Origin: Mycobacterium sp. UM_CSW | Lineage (GTDB): Bacteria; Actinomycetota; Actinomycetes; Mycobacteriales; Mycobacteriaceae | DNA: 62,557 nucleotides | Assembly: GCF_000455205.1 (NCBI RefSeq) | Contig: NZ_AUWQ01000037.1 | Location: forward strand, 1 to 62,557 | Direction of reading: 5' to 3' | Shown: positions 17,783-26,306 of the stretch, piece after piece | How the letters are laid out: every line of letters begins with the position of its first letter | How positions within the stretch are numbered: the stretch's first letter is position 1 | Translations under genes and position numbers: made by a program | The notes under the pieces: model-generated | What the model was told of the DNA's origin: nothing | What the model saw: the letters and a program-made list of their open reading frames with translations, nothing else | The model's database searches: none

Positions 17783-18085
17783 ATGGGGCACATCACGACC
17801 ACGACCGGTGGACACCACAGGACCCGCGACTTGGAGGCCGCCGCGTTCTGGATCTTCGGCGGCATCATCCTGTTGGTCGCCTTCGGCGACGCGGTGGCGG
17901 TATTGGCCGTCGCGGTCGCGGTGGTGGCGTCGGTCGCGTGGATCTACCGCAAGATTGCGCACCGCTGGGTGCGACACGACGCGCACCCGGCTCCCGTGAC
18001 CCATCTTCGCTCAGAGTGGGCGGGGCAATTCGACGTGAAAGAGGCTCCGGCACAAGCGCTGTCGCACCACCCGCACGCCGCCTAG
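17783..18085 (+). CDS. Small membrane protein
   Basis: A 100-residue protein with a His/Thr-rich N-terminus (MGHITTTTGGHHRTRD), one or two tight hydrophobic helices (FWIFGGIILLVAF and VAVLAVAVAVVASVAW), and a basic then His-rich C-terminus. ATG 17783 is preferred over 17672 because the upstream part lacks coding character. No family is recognised. Confidence 0.65.
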   Translation: MGHITTTTGGHHRTRDLEAAAFWIFGGIILLVAFGDAVAVLAVAVAVVASVAWIYRKIAHRWVRHDAHPAPVTHLRSEWAGQFDVKEAPAQALSHHPHAA

Positions 18086-18194
18086 ATAATCGCTTCAAAA
18101 GCCGACTATTCAACTCTTCATAATCTGCTTTTTCCCGGCTCTCCACTATTCTTCTACGGCAACCTCAACGCCGAGGAGAGAGAGAGCGCATCAA

Positions 18195-18542
18195 ATGTCC
18201 TCACTTCGCTGGCTCGCCGGGCTGGCCATTCCCGTCGTGACCGGCGCCGCCCTGGTTTCCGGCGCCGCGATCGCGACGGCCGATCCTGTTGACGACGCGT
18301 ACCTGTCCCAACTGCGCGCCGCCGGCTTCAGCTGGCCGCCGGACCACGACGAGGCCCTCACCGCGATGGGCCGGCTCATCTGCGACGATCTCGGGTGGGG
18401 TTGGACCTATGACCAGATCACCCAAAACATCCACTCCACTTTGGACCCGAGGAACGTCACGTTCGGGGAGATCGGATCCATGGTGAGAATCGCGCACGCG
18501 ACCTATTGCCCCCTGCAGCAATGCTGGGCCGCTCATTGCTGA
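18195..18542 (+). CDS. DUF732 secreted protein
   Basis: A 115-residue DUF732 protein preceded by a purine-rich ribosome site (GAGGAGAGAGAGAG). The signal peptide is cleaved near AIATA-DPVDDA. The domain reads AYLSQLRAAGFSWPPDHDEAL, with Cys in LICDDLG and YCPLQQC; two extra cysteines close the C-terminus. Third DUF732 member here. Function unknown. Confidence 0.88.
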   Translation: MSSLRWLAGLAIPVVTGAALVSGAAIATADPVDDAYLSQLRAAGFSWPPDHDEALTAMGRLICDDLGWGWTYDQITQNIHSTLDPRNVTFGEIGSMVRIAHATYCPLQQCWAAHC

Positions 18543-18635
18543 GCGGTCCCTTTTCCGGCGTGAAATAAAGGTATAGAAGGGGTATATGCACTTCGCTCTA
18601 GTTCCGCAGTTGTCGCGGACTGAGAGGAGAAGCCG

Positions 18636-19136
18636 ATGACCCCGAATGGTCTGAGCGGTCTTGTTGGTTTGTGTGCCGCACCGCTCGCTATCGCCCTGTA
18701 CGTTGCCCCGGCCGCATCCGCCGACGCCGCGTCGTGGAACGGCACCTACGCGATCACGTTCATGGTCGGCCCGAAATCCGGGACCAGCATGGCGGTCGGC
18801 GACCCCGAGGTGCAGCACACCGACACCTACGGGTTCCGCTCGAGCTGTTCGAGCGGAAAGTGCGTCGCCACCATCGTCAGCGGCCCCCCGCCAAGCAACC
18901 CGACGGTTCCGCAACCGGTCCAATTCACCTGGGACGGGTCGTCGTGGACCCAGGTCAGCGATTTTCAGTGGGACTGCATGATGCCTGACACCAGCATCCA
19001 ATGGAATCCGGCCCACTCCACCGTGCGCTACACGCCCCAGCCCGACGGGTCGCTTTCCGGCGTCATGCACACCGAGATCCTCAGCGGCGCGTGCCAGGGC
19101 ACCATCGACATGGATATGAAGGCCGAGCGGGCGTGA
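18636..19136 (+). CDS. Secreted protein of unknown function
   Basis: A 166-residue exported protein with signal peptide (cleavage near PAASA-DAA) and a mature domain built of short beta strands with two cysteine pairs (CSSGKC, and WDCMM with GACQG). The pattern SWNGTYAITFM at the N-terminus and the spaced cysteines resemble the product at 19977-20420, so the two may be distant paralogs. It is preceded by GAGAGGAGAAGCC. No enzymatic motif is visible. Confidence 0.8.
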   Translation: MTPNGLSGLVGLCAAPLAIALYVAPAASADAASWNGTYAITFMVGPKSGTSMAVGDPEVQHTDTYGFRSSCSSGKCVATIVSGPPPSNPTVPQPVQFTWDGSSWTQVSDFQWDCMMPDTSIQWNPAHSTVRYTPQPDGSLSGVMHTEILSGACQGTIDMDMKAERA

Positions 19137-19211
19137 CACGCTAAGCCATTGCGCTGCAATGCAATTTGCCTAATCCTTTGTCTCCAACATGCGCGGCGAT
19201 ACGATACGACC

Positions 19212-19496
19212 ATGCGTTTCACCTATTTCGCTGCCGCGGTGGGCATCGCCATCGCGCTGCTGGGAGCGTCGCCCGCCCACGCTGACTACAGCGGTTTCAC
19301 TCGTTGCGTGGGAGGCATCAAGCAACTACCGCTGAATGAACCGGACCCACAAAACTTCCAACGCGTTGGCGTTATCGAGCAGGACCTCAAATCTGGTGTT
19401 TCCCCCGCCGCGGAAGCTCAGAAGGTGGCGGGGATGGGATTCGACCAGCAGACCGCCGCCACGATTGTGCAGTGCATCATCGAGGAGAACCCGTAG
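19212..19496 (+). CDS. DUF732-like secreted protein
   Basis: A 94-residue protein with signal peptide (cleavage near SPAHA-DYSGF). The mature part has one early and one late cysteine (FTRCVGG and IVQCIIEE), and the helix QKVAGMGFDQQTAATI is characteristic of short DUF732-like proteins. ATG 19212 is chosen because it starts the signal sequence. Fourth small family member in the cluster. Function unknown. Confidence 0.8.
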   Translation: MRFTYFAAAVGIAIALLGASPAHADYSGFTRCVGGIKQLPLNEPDPQNFQRVGVIEQDLKSGVSPAAEAQKVAGMGFDQQTAATIVQCIIEENP

Positions 19497-19517
19497 TCGC
19501 GACGCTTTGAAGGCAAT

Positions 19518-19907
19518 TCAGTCGGTCTTGTGCCAGGTTTGGCAGCTGCGCGTCAAGAACGCCTTGTCGGTTGGCGCGATCATCACCACCTGAGGGCCTG
19601 TGCCGATGTCGCTATCGATGATGTGGGTCGAATTCAGGCTGCTTAGCCGCGCCCAATAGCAATCGGATCCTCCCTCAGGGCTGGGACCGCCCGAGCGATA
19701 GGTGCCCGCCACGATGTCGATGCCGACCCGATAGGTCCCGTCGGTTTCGATGACGGTCCTGGGGGCGAACGGTGGCGGGGGAGCGGTCACGGTGACCGTT
19801 TTGGTGATTTCCACAGCGGACGTCACCGTCGTCGCCGTCTTGCCCGACCCGCCGCAACCTGCGAGAACTATCGCCGCGCCCGCGATGGCGATCTGCTTGC
19901 CGTGCAT
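19518..19907 (-). CDS. Putative lipoprotein
   Basis: A 129-residue protein with lipobox LAGC at residue 18, a Thr/Val-rich spacer, and a C-terminal domain reading TYRVGIDIVAGTYRSGG and CYWARLSSL. That pattern is found in small actinobacterial exported proteins of unknown function. Two further cysteines may pair. It is convergent with the DUF732-like gene and divergent from the 19977 gene. Confidence 0.75.
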   Translation of the reverse strand: MHGKQIAIAGAAIVLAGCGGSGKTATTVTSAVEITKTVTVTAPPPPFAPRTVIETDGTYRVGIDIVAGTYRSGGPSPEGGSDCYWARLSSLNSTHIIDSDIGTGPQVVMIAPTDKAFLTRSCQTWHKTD

Positions 19908-19976
19908 TGAAGGAGGGTAAGCAACGGATGCTCGGACCTCCAGTGCAGGCGGAGGTGGTGATGTCAAGCTAAACGC

Positions 19977-20420
19977 GTGTCGAGGGTTGATCTGCCGGCC
20001 GCCCGGACGTTTGCCACAGCGGCCACCTTCGCCGCCGTCGCTGTCGGGGCGGCCGCTCCCGCGTCTGCCGCTCCCGTGATGAGCGGCCATTACCTCAAGA
20101 CCACCACCGATCCCGGCGGCGGCCGCGCTTTCACCGAGAATTGGTACTTCACCCCCTGCGGTGACGGATGCGCCGACATGTCGAGCCCAGCGTCCGGCGT
20201 CAGCGGCCGGGCGATGTTGGTGGATGGTCAGTGGACGCTTGATAGCACCGAGGACATCGTGTGTAAGGGCGGTGTCACTGAAGGTAATGCGGCGAACGCC
20301 CACTACACCTGGGATCCGAACACCCTTGCCGGCACGGTCCAAGTCGTCCAAAACCGGGGCGTCTGCGACCATCCGCCGCAGTCGTATTCGTTGAGCTTCC
20401 GACTCACGAAGGCGCCCTGA
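19977..20420 (+). CDS. Secreted protein of unknown function
   Basis: A 147-residue exported protein from GTG 19977 with signal peptide cleaved near ASA-APVMSG. The mature domain has cysteines in TPCGDGC, IVCKGG and GVCDHP, and a YTWDPNTLAGTVQV segment. It resembles the 18636-19136 product in length, beta-rich character and cysteine placement. Function unknown. Confidence 0.78.
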   Translation: MSRVDLPAARTFATAATFAAVAVGAAAPASAAPVMSGHYLKTTTDPGGGRAFTENWYFTPCGDGCADMSSPASGVSGRAMLVDGQWTLDSTEDIVCKGGVTEGNAANAHYTWDPNTLAGTVQVVQNRGVCDHPPQSYSLSFRLTKAP

Positions 20421-20581
20421 AAAAGGCGCTCTGAACGGCGTTTGCCCAAGACTCCGGTCGTGGAAGGGGCCGGCGTCGCAAGTAAGGCTTTCGCCCGCCG
20501 GTTGTCGAAAGAGTAGTCGCCTACTCATACCGATCCCCGAGGAAGACCGCATCCTGAGTGGGCGGCCAAGGAGGTAGCGAG

Positions 20582-21148
20582 ATGTCCTATGTGATTGCGG
20601 ACCCAGAGATGATGACGGCGGCGGCAGGGGACTTGGCAGCCATCGGCTTGAACGTCAACGCGGCCCACATGGTGGCGGCGGCTCCAACCGTCGCGGTGAT
20701 ACCCGCCGCCGCCGATGAAGTGTCGACAGGTATCGCGCACCTGTTCTCCCAGCACGCTGCGAACTATCAGGCGCTGGCCGGTCAGGCGGCTGCATCTTAT
20801 GAGCAGTTTGCTCAGCACTTGACTGCCAGTGCGGGCGCGTATGCCAGTGCTGAGGACGCCATCGCCGCGTTGTTGCAGAACAATTTGTTGTCTGAGATCG
20901 CAACCGGGTGGTCCGCCTTTCTTGCCACGTTGCCTGAAGGTTCACTGGAAACAGCCCTTCTGTTACTTCTGGGCGTTATTTCAATTCCATTTTTATTCGC
21001 TCTTGGCATTCTACTTCTTGGCGTTGTGTTGCCACTCGCCATAGCGATTTTCCTGCCACTCGGCATCGTTTTTCCGTGGGCATTCGTCGGGCTCGTAGTC
21101 GGAGGGTTCATTTTGGGTTCGCTTTCGGAGTCACTGGCGGCTCTTTAG
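20582..21148 (+). CDS. PE-family protein with hydrophobic C-terminus
   Basis: The 188-residue product starts MSYVIADPEMM after a GGAGGTAGCG ribosome site and has a complete PE domain (about residues 1-95) with the YxxxE-like secretion element near residue 85. The remaining 70 residues are almost wholly hydrophobic (LLLLLGVISIPFLFALGILL and two further runs). This is unlike the PGRS or linear PE types. PE proteins are ESX substrates. The C-terminus suggests membrane insertion. No PPE partner is adjacent. Confidence 0.85.
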   Translation: MSYVIADPEMMTAAAGDLAAIGLNVNAAHMVAAAPTVAVIPAAADEVSTGIAHLFSQHAANYQALAGQAAASYEQFAQHLTASAGAYASAEDAIAALLQNNLLSEIATGWSAFLATLPEGSLETALLLLLGVISIPFLFALGILLLGVVLPLAIAIFLPLGIVFPWAFVGLVVGGFILGSLSESLAAL

Positions 21149-21695
21149 GCGGGCGTCGACGACCGACCAGCATTCAAAAGCCCGCAAAGGACAAATGAGA
21201 GCCATGACGGCCCAGGAAATAGGCGGACGCAGTTCCACAGGGTGATACTTACCGCATCGCCCGCCATCTCGGCATAACAGGCTTCAGGGTATTAACGGCG
21301 ATACCCACCAGGCTTTCTCGCCGCTTATCGACGCCGCTCCTAACGGACCCGCCGAGGTAACCCGCATCGGAAAGCCGAACAGTGCCTCATGGCACGCACC
21401 ACCCGACACGCTGCCGCTCACTCCGGTGATCCGCATTAAGCGTGTCCGCTGGTTAGACGGGGCTCTTTGAGCCATTCCCAACTAACCGTGAAAGTACAAC
21501 TCGACAACGAAAAATGAGTACTACAAAAGAATATGACGCGATGTCCGAGACATCTTATTCGGGCATCTACAGAATGCTTCAAGCAGCTTATGGACAAGGA
21601 GAACCAGCAGCTTCATGCTCCGCCTTCGCCTCGACGACTAGTCGGAGATTGTCCGGTAGCTGCCTGGAAGAAAAGATGGCCATATTGCGCCGTAT
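21149..21695. other. Lower-GC gene-poor scar
   Basis: About 550 bp between the PE gene and a minus-strand remnant, with visibly lower GC than the flanks. A plus-strand frame at about 21270-21470 (PLIDAAPNGPAEV, RIKRVRWLDGAL) has plausible codon use and a TGA stop but no start codon, so it may be the end of a deleted gene. I recognise no family. Confidence 0.4.
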
Positions 21696-21926
21696 TTACC
21701 ATCCGTCCGGCATCGAGGCTGCGGGGGGAGCGCTTGGGTCGTCGCGGTCCGCGCGCCTTAGAAGGTCTATTAGGTCGTGCGGCTGTTCTTCGTCCTCGTC
21801 CAACGCTTCAACACCTTCCAAAAAGCGCTTCACCCTTCGATGCTTGGCCGCAAGATCCCGTTCCGCCTCTTTACGTTCCCGTATGAGGCGCTGACTCTCA
21901 GATACCTTTTGCGCGACCCGCTGAGC
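21696..21926 (-). pseudogene. Start-less coding remnant beside tRNA-Val(GAC)
   Basis: The minus strand from 21926 to the TAA at 21696 is open and has strongly coding-like composition. It begins just after an in-frame TAG and reads a charged helix (RLIRERKEAERDLAAKHRRV) followed by an acidic segment (ALDEDEEQPHDLIDLLRRAD). No ATG is present. The only usable start is GTG 21833, which would leave 45 residues. Likely the 3' end of a truncated gene. Family unknown. Confidence 0.6.
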
Positions 21927-21966
21927 CTATTCCCGGGTACTGCTTTTCTAGCTGCGAAAACTCTGG

Positions 21967-22038
21967 TGCGCGATACTGGGATTGAACCAGTGACCTCTTC
22001 CGTGTCAGGGAAGCGCTCTCCCGCTGAGCTAATCGCGC
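21967..22038 (-). tRNA. tRNA-Val (anticodon GAC)
   Basis: A 72-nt cloverleaf read on the minus strand. Acceptor GCGCGAT pairs with ATCGCGC, the D-arm is AGCTCAGC, the anticodon stem CTTCC/GGAAG encloses loop CTGACAC, and the T-arm is GGTTCAATC. The discriminator is A and CCA is encoded (complement at 21964-21966). First of three minus-strand tRNA genes in tandem. Confidence 0.97.
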
Positions 22039-22055
22039 CTGGGGGTCAAACTTGG

Positions 22056-22126
22056 AGGTGGAGACGGGAATCGAACCCGTGTGCACGGCTTTGCAGGCCG
22101 TTGCCTCACCACTCGGCCACTCCACC
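22056..22126 (-). tRNA. tRNA-Cys (anticodon GCA)
   Basis: A 71-nt minus-strand cloverleaf. The acceptor GGTGGAG pairs with CTCCACC, the anticodon stem ACGGC/GCCGT encloses CTGCAAA, and the T-arm is GGGTTCGATTCCC. The discriminator is U, the identity base for cysteine, and CCA is encoded. It lies 17 nt upstream of tRNA-Val(GAC) on the same strand. Confidence 0.97.
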
Positions 22127-22155
22127 GCGGGGGATTGATGCCACTTGCACCTTCG

Positions 22156-22228
22156 AGCGGACGACGGGATTCGAACCCGCGACCCTCACCTTGGCAAGGT
22201 GATGCGCTACCAACTGCGCTACGTCCGC
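22156..22228 (-). tRNA. tRNA-Gly (anticodon GCC)
   Basis: A 73-nt minus-strand cloverleaf. The acceptor GCGGACG pairs with CGTCCGC, the anticodon stem TCACC/GGTGA encloses TTGCCAA, the T-arm is GGGTTCGAATCCC, and the discriminator is U. CCA is not encoded. It is the promoter-proximal gene of the Gly-Cys-Val tRNA transcript. Confidence 0.97.
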
Positions 22229-22405
22229 GCGCAACGAGCGAGATCGTCGCCCGGTGCGAAGGACGACGATAGTCCACCCGAGCGGGCGCACACAAATCTC
22301 TTGGTTACGTTGCGGCTCTAGGCTAGCGCGCTCTCCGACGCACGCGGCGAGTTCGGCGCTGCCCGATTCGTGCTACCCTTCGACGTCGTTCGCCCGTCGG
22401 CGCCG

Positions 22406-22477
22406 GGTCCCGTGGCTCAGTGGAAGAGCGTCCGCTTCACACGCGGAAGGTCGCTGGTTCGATCCCAGCCGGGACCA
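22406..22477 (+). tRNA. tRNA-Val (anticodon CAC), probable integration target
   Basis: A 72-nt plus-strand cloverleaf. The acceptor GGTCCCG pairs with CGGGACC, the anticodon stem TCCGC/GCGGA encloses TTCACAC, the T-arm is CTGGTTCGATCCCAG, and the discriminator is A. CCA is not encoded. It is divergent from the other three tRNAs. An integrase gene ends 98 nt beyond its 3' end, so the T-arm/acceptor half is the likely attachment site. To my knowledge the M. tuberculosis prophage phiRv2 also uses a valine tRNA in this neighbourhood. Confidence 0.97.
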
Positions 22478-22574
22478 CACTCATCAGTGCAGCTCATGGC
22501 ATGTTCCGCTGTCCACAAACCGATCCAGCTCTCACAACGGCCCAGGCTTATCCGCCGTTTATCCGCCGCGACGG

Positions 22575-23675
22575 TTAATCGCCGAGCCCGTCGAGCGCGT
22601 CCGCCACACGATCCAGGTCGGAGTCGTAGAGATCGGCGTAGGTGTGCGCGGTGACCACGATCGAGGCGTGGCCCATTGTTACCTGCAGGAGTTTCATGTC
22701 GGCGCCGGCCGATCGGGCCAGCGACGCATAGGTATGCCGGAGGTCGTGCACGCGCATCGTCGGATGCCCGAGTTCGCCGATGCGGGTCCGCCAGCCAACG
22801 GCGCGTTTCCAGTTTTCGAGCCCTAGTCGCGCCCCCTTCGGCGACACGATCGCCGGCTCGCTGGCCGTACGTCCGGCGATTCGGCGTTCAAGGGTTGCGA
22901 TCAGCCGTTCCGGAATCGGCACACTACGACGACCCGCACGGCTTTTGGGCGGTCCTTCAAGGAGGCGGCCAGACAGTTGCGTGATGGATCGGCGAACGCG
23001 AATACGCCGCGCCGGCAGGTCGACATCTTCGACGTTGAGTCCGGTTAGCTCTCCGAACCGCAGTCCGGTGTAGGCGAGGATGAGCACCACATCGCCTTGC
23101 TTTGCGGCTCTTGAGGACTCGCCCGAGGCCGTGTCACAAAGTTCGGCCAGCTTCGCCACTTCCACCGCGGTCAGATAGACATGGCTCGTTTCACCCATCG
23201 CCGGGAACCGCACATTCGCCGCGGGGTTTTTGCCACGCAGTTTCTTGTCCGTGACGGCGTGGTCCAGGGTCATCCGAAGGACGCTGTGCGTCCAGCGCAC
23301 CGTGCGGGGCCCGAGGCCGTCAGCGGTCATTCCGTTAATCCATTCCTGGACGTCCTCTCGCAAGATTCGCCCAATCGGCCAGTTGCCGAACTTTGGCTCA
23401 ATCCGCAGCCGCCAGTTGTCCTCGTAGCCGCGGCGTACTTTCGGCGACAGATCGGGCCGGGATGCAAGCCAGCTCTTGTACACAAGGCGCAGTTCGGTTT
23501 TGCCGCCGCGGGGATCGACCGCCTCGCCATCTTCGCGAGCGGAGCGCACTTCGCCGTCGAACAACTTGGCAGCCCGCAGGGTCTTGAATGTCTTGGATCG
23601 CTTGGTCCCATCGGGCAGCAGCCACTCGACATCCCAGCGGGTGCCAGACTTCGCTTCACGTCTGCGAATTGTCAT
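22575..23675 (-). CDS. Tyrosine-type site-specific integrase
   Basis: A 366-residue tyrosine recombinase, full length for the phage-integrase family. An N-terminal arm-binding domain and a SAM-like core-binding domain (VYKSWLASRPDLSP) precede the catalytic domain. Catalytic residues are visible: Arg in TGLRFGEL, His-x-x-Arg in HDLRHTYASL, His in GHASIV, and Tyr in TAHTYADLY. It points away from tRNA-Val(CAC), with its C-terminus next to the tRNA 3' end. The excisionase gene lies 3 nt upstream of its start, giving an int-xis unit. Confidence 0.95.
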   Translation of the reverse strand: MTIRRREAKSGTRWDVEWLLPDGTKRSKTFKTLRAAKLFDGEVRSAREDGEAVDPRGGKTELRLVYKSWLASRPDLSPKVRRGYEDNWRLRIEPKFGNWPIGRILREDVQEWINGMTADGLGPRTVRWTHSVLRMTLDHAVTDKKLRGKNPAANVRFPAMGETSHVYLTAVEVAKLAELCDTASGESSRAAKQGDVVLILAYTGLRFGELTGLNVEDVDLPARRIRVRRSITQLSGRLLEGPPKSRAGRRSVPIPERLIATLERRIAGRTASEPAIVSPKGARLGLENWKRAVGWRTRIGELGHPTMRVHDLRHTYASLARSAGADMKLLQVTMGHASIVVTAHTYADLYDSDLDRVADALDGLGD

Positions 23676-23678
23676 GGC

Positions 23679-23882
23679 TCAACACCGCGCGGCGGCAAGC
23701 CATTCCACGACATCGGCGCGCATCCAGCGTCGATGCCGAGACGACAACTTACAGTGACGCGGTCCCGGCGACTCCAGCCCTCGCTCTCGTTTCGCCGCCC
23801 AATCATGCAGTGTGGAGACCGGGATGCCTGTCATACGTGACACCTCGCCCGCGGTGAGCACATCGTCCGCTGCCATGGTCAT
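23679..23882 (-). CDS. Excisionase (MerR-type HTH_17)
   Basis: A 67-residue DNA-binding protein starting MTMAADDVLTAGE, with a winged helix-turn-helix: LTAGEVSRMTGIPVSTLHDW, wing residues HCKLSSRHRRW, then DVVEWLAA. This is the actinobacterial Xis/HTH_17 pattern, which directs excision by the adjacent integrase. Its stop is 4 nt from the integrase start, so the two are co-translated. A longer frame upstream lacks domain content. Confidence 0.88.
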   Translation of the reverse strand: MTMAADDVLTAGEVSRMTGIPVSTLHDWAAKRERGLESPGPRHCKLSSRHRRWMRADVVEWLAAARC

Positions 23883-23895
23883 GGCTCCTGCCCTC

Positions 23896-24225
23896 CTATC
23901 CCGTCGCCGAACTTTGTTGTCTGCCTGGTGGTCCGGCAACCACAAGGACCTTGTTGCAGTTGGCTCTCCAGGCGACCCGTTGGGAGACGGCACCCGTGAT
24001 GAGTCCATCCCGATGCGGTGCGCTGCGGTCACCCGAATCGACTCGGTAGATGGGTACATTGTCGCGGTCGCGGTCGGATGTGTGCCATGCCGTTGCGGCG
24101 GCCGTCAAGTGTTTTCGCTCTCGCGCTCCTGGGGACCGCAGCGCATTAATGACGTCCTTGGCAGTCACCAGTTGCCTGCACGCGTTCGGGTCAACTAGAT
24201 CGCGCTGGCTAATGGAGGTGCTCAT
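23896..24225 (-). CDS. Hypothetical protein upstream of xis
   Basis: A 109-codon frame (MSTSISQRDLVDPNACRQLV) ends 13 nt before the excisionase start and has the same direction. The first half (TAKDVINALRSPGARE) is plausible protein; the rest is low in structure signals. It may be a small phage-type protein or chance. No family is recognised. Confidence 0.35.
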   Translation of the reverse strand: MSTSISQRDLVDPNACRQLVTAKDVINALRSPGARERKHLTAAATAWHTSDRDRDNVPIYRVDSGDRSAPHRDGLITGAVSQRVAWRANCNKVLVVAGPPGRQQSSATG

Positions 24226-25531
24226 TTACCCACTGTACGAATGCTGAAGAGCCTACGCGACGGTCGCAGGAAACGTTTTCCGCATGAACATCGCTGTGCG
24301 AAGCGCGGGCTAAAGTCGATGCATTGCAGTAAGTCCCGCTAATTCTCTGTCGAGCGGCAGAAAATCGGAATCTTTGACGAGTCGCTCGATTGCGTCCCAA
24401 ACGAACACGTCTCGACCGTCGTGCGGTCGCGGCGACAGTCGTGAGGGTTGGAAGTGGCGAGAGAACGTCGGGCTCTGGATCCGAACCGGCGGCAACACGG
24501 GTTTCACCGCTAATGCCCTCGCGAGTACGGGCAAGCGCCCCGTGCTGCTCACCAACCCGGCATCTCAGCTTCGGTGCCGTGATTGCAGTCGGTCCGCCAC
24601 GCCGCGCCAGCGGCGCGCCAGCCCGGCGCCGCTGACGTTTTCTCGTCGCGTTTCCAACGGCCAATCCACCGACGATGTTGCGCCGCGTTCTCAGCCGTTG
24701 GTGTGCCGCTCTCTGCGTTTCGCCGGTACCGCCGATGAGACCTCTCGGTAGCCTTCCGAGGGTGGAGCAGGCACTGCTGCAGCTGTTGGTGAGGGCTGAT
24801 CCCGTGCCGCTTTCACTGCTGCACTTTGTCATCACCGGAACCTGGCCACCCGAGGCGATGCAGCCCCGCTTTGACGTGTCATTCCCCAAACGAAGCGGCT
24901 CGGGCGCAGTTCCCATCTGAGGTAGACGGCCCACGAGGTACAGCAGGGCGGGCGATTGCACTTCCCGGCCCGCTGGGCGGCTGCGGGCAGCACGTCTGAG
25001 GGGAGTCGTAGGGGCGGGTTGAGGCGTCCTGTCAGCGTGTAGCTGGCTCGGCGAGTCATCCGACGGCCCGCACCGGCTCGGCAGCTATGCCACTGACTCG
25101 GATTGCACAGGCACGGAGCAGGTGACGCCCGGCGTTGTCACAGCCCACCTCCGCCCAGCAGAGCCTGGGTCCGCTGGGACGGCTGCTCGCCTGGTAGGCC
25201 ACGGGGTCCACAACCATGCACGGCTGGAGGGGATGCAGGTAAGCCGCCGAGCTGGGCGCCGGCCGTGTCTCCGTACCGGCTCGCTGACGTCCTACCGGCC
25301 GCACGCGTCCTCATGACCGCGCACCCTCCCAGCCCTCACGCCGGTCGCATCCGTCAGCACTGACGCCTGCCGCCTCCTACGTGACCTGGGCGGAGCCCGT
25401 CCCGTGCCCCGCCAGCCCACCGGAACTTAGGTTCCCCTCACTTGACCGCCCTTACAGACATCACACCTCTTGCACCAAGGTCACGCTTAGATAACAATAT
25501 GTCCCGACGTAATTGAGAGCAGGGACTTCGG
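24226..25531. other. Gene-poor part of the mobile module
   Basis: About 1.3 kb with open frames in several phases but none with a recognisable domain or a consistent coding pattern. One minus-strand stretch near 25060-25200 reads CWAEVGCDNAGRHLLRACA, which looks like a fragment of a real cysteine-containing protein. I see no repeats, RNA genes or insertion sequence here. Confidence 0.4.
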
Positions 25532-26212
25532 GTGGGCGCTGAGCCGGTGGTTTTGGAGGCACGGACGGACTCGGTGCGAATCTGCCCACGCTGCGGAGAG
25601 ACATTCGACGTGCCCAAAAAGGGCCGGGGCAGGCGCCCGGTGTGGTGCTCGGCGCGATGCCGGCGGCAGGCCTCCGCCGAACGCATCGCCGCCCGCAATG
25701 CCGGTGCGGCGGCGCGCGTCGTCGAGGTACCGCGCGCGCATCGACCCGACCCCAATGCGCGCCTGCCGCTGCCCTCGATGCACACGCTGCAGCGCTTGTT
25801 TCTTAGCTCGGACTACCAGTGCCAAACCTTGCTGGAAGACCTGGCGCGCCGGTACACCTCGGGGGCAATGGGTGAGCAGTTGCGGGCGGCGGTGCAGCGG
25901 TTCGTGGCCGCGATAGCGCTTGAACAAGCCCTCGCCGACGATCCCGTCTATCGGCGGGCCCGCGAGGACGTCGAGCGGCTGCGGGAGCGTCTGTGCCGCG
26001 AGGTCGAGCGTGCCGAGCGGCGCGACCGCGAGTTGGCCCGGTTGCGTCGAGACGCCGAGGAGCTGTGGCGCCTGCGTGCGCGTGTTGCGGAGTTGGAGTC
26101 CGCTCTTGCCGGTGTCGCCCACCCACTGCACCAAGCCGGCCAGCACGACCAGGTGCCGGTGAGCCGCCAGCAGCGCCGCGCCGCCCAACGCGCCGCCCGC
26201 AAGACCTGCTAA
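25532..26212 (+). CDS. Zinc-finger plus coiled-coil protein, unknown function
   Basis: A 226-residue protein starting at GTG. The N-terminus has a CPRCGETFDVP / WCSARCRRQ four-cysteine zinc knuckle (about residues 19-45), like that of recombination or DNA-binding accessory proteins. Residues 110-200 are a charged, Arg/Glu-rich coiled coil (ERLRERLCREVERAERRDR). The C-terminus is a basic tail (RQQRRAAQRAARK). It is the only substantial plus-strand gene of the mobile module. A nucleic-acid-binding role is inferred. Confidence 0.75.
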   Translation: MGAEPVVLEARTDSVRICPRCGETFDVPKKGRGRRPVWCSARCRRQASAERIAARNAGAAARVVEVPRAHRPDPNARLPLPSMHTLQRLFLSSDYQCQTLLEDLARRYTSGAMGEQLRAAVQRFVAAIALEQALADDPVYRRAREDVERLRERLCREVERAERRDRELARLRRDAEELWRLRARVAELESALAGVAHPLHQAGQHDQVPVSRQQRRAAQRAARKTC

Positions 26213-26306
26213 CCCAGCATGTTGCACTAGGGCCCGCCCGCGATGTCGGCGACAACACTCCCGGGTTTCAGGGCTGTGCGTTCCGACCAACGTCTCACCG
26301 CAGTTG

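Noticed and set aside
18201-19139. A 312-codon minus-strand frame
   Set aside because: It is antisense to a DUF732 gene and a secreted-protein gene that both have signal peptides and ribosome sites.
22450-22477. A complete attL/attR pair bounding the integrase element
   Set aside because: The tRNA 3' half is a likely attachment site, but I could not find its repeat in the window by eye.
24209-24961. A 250-codon minus-strand frame in the mobile module
   Set aside because: It is Arg/Ser/Thr-rich with no domain and no ribosome site; coding cannot be supported.
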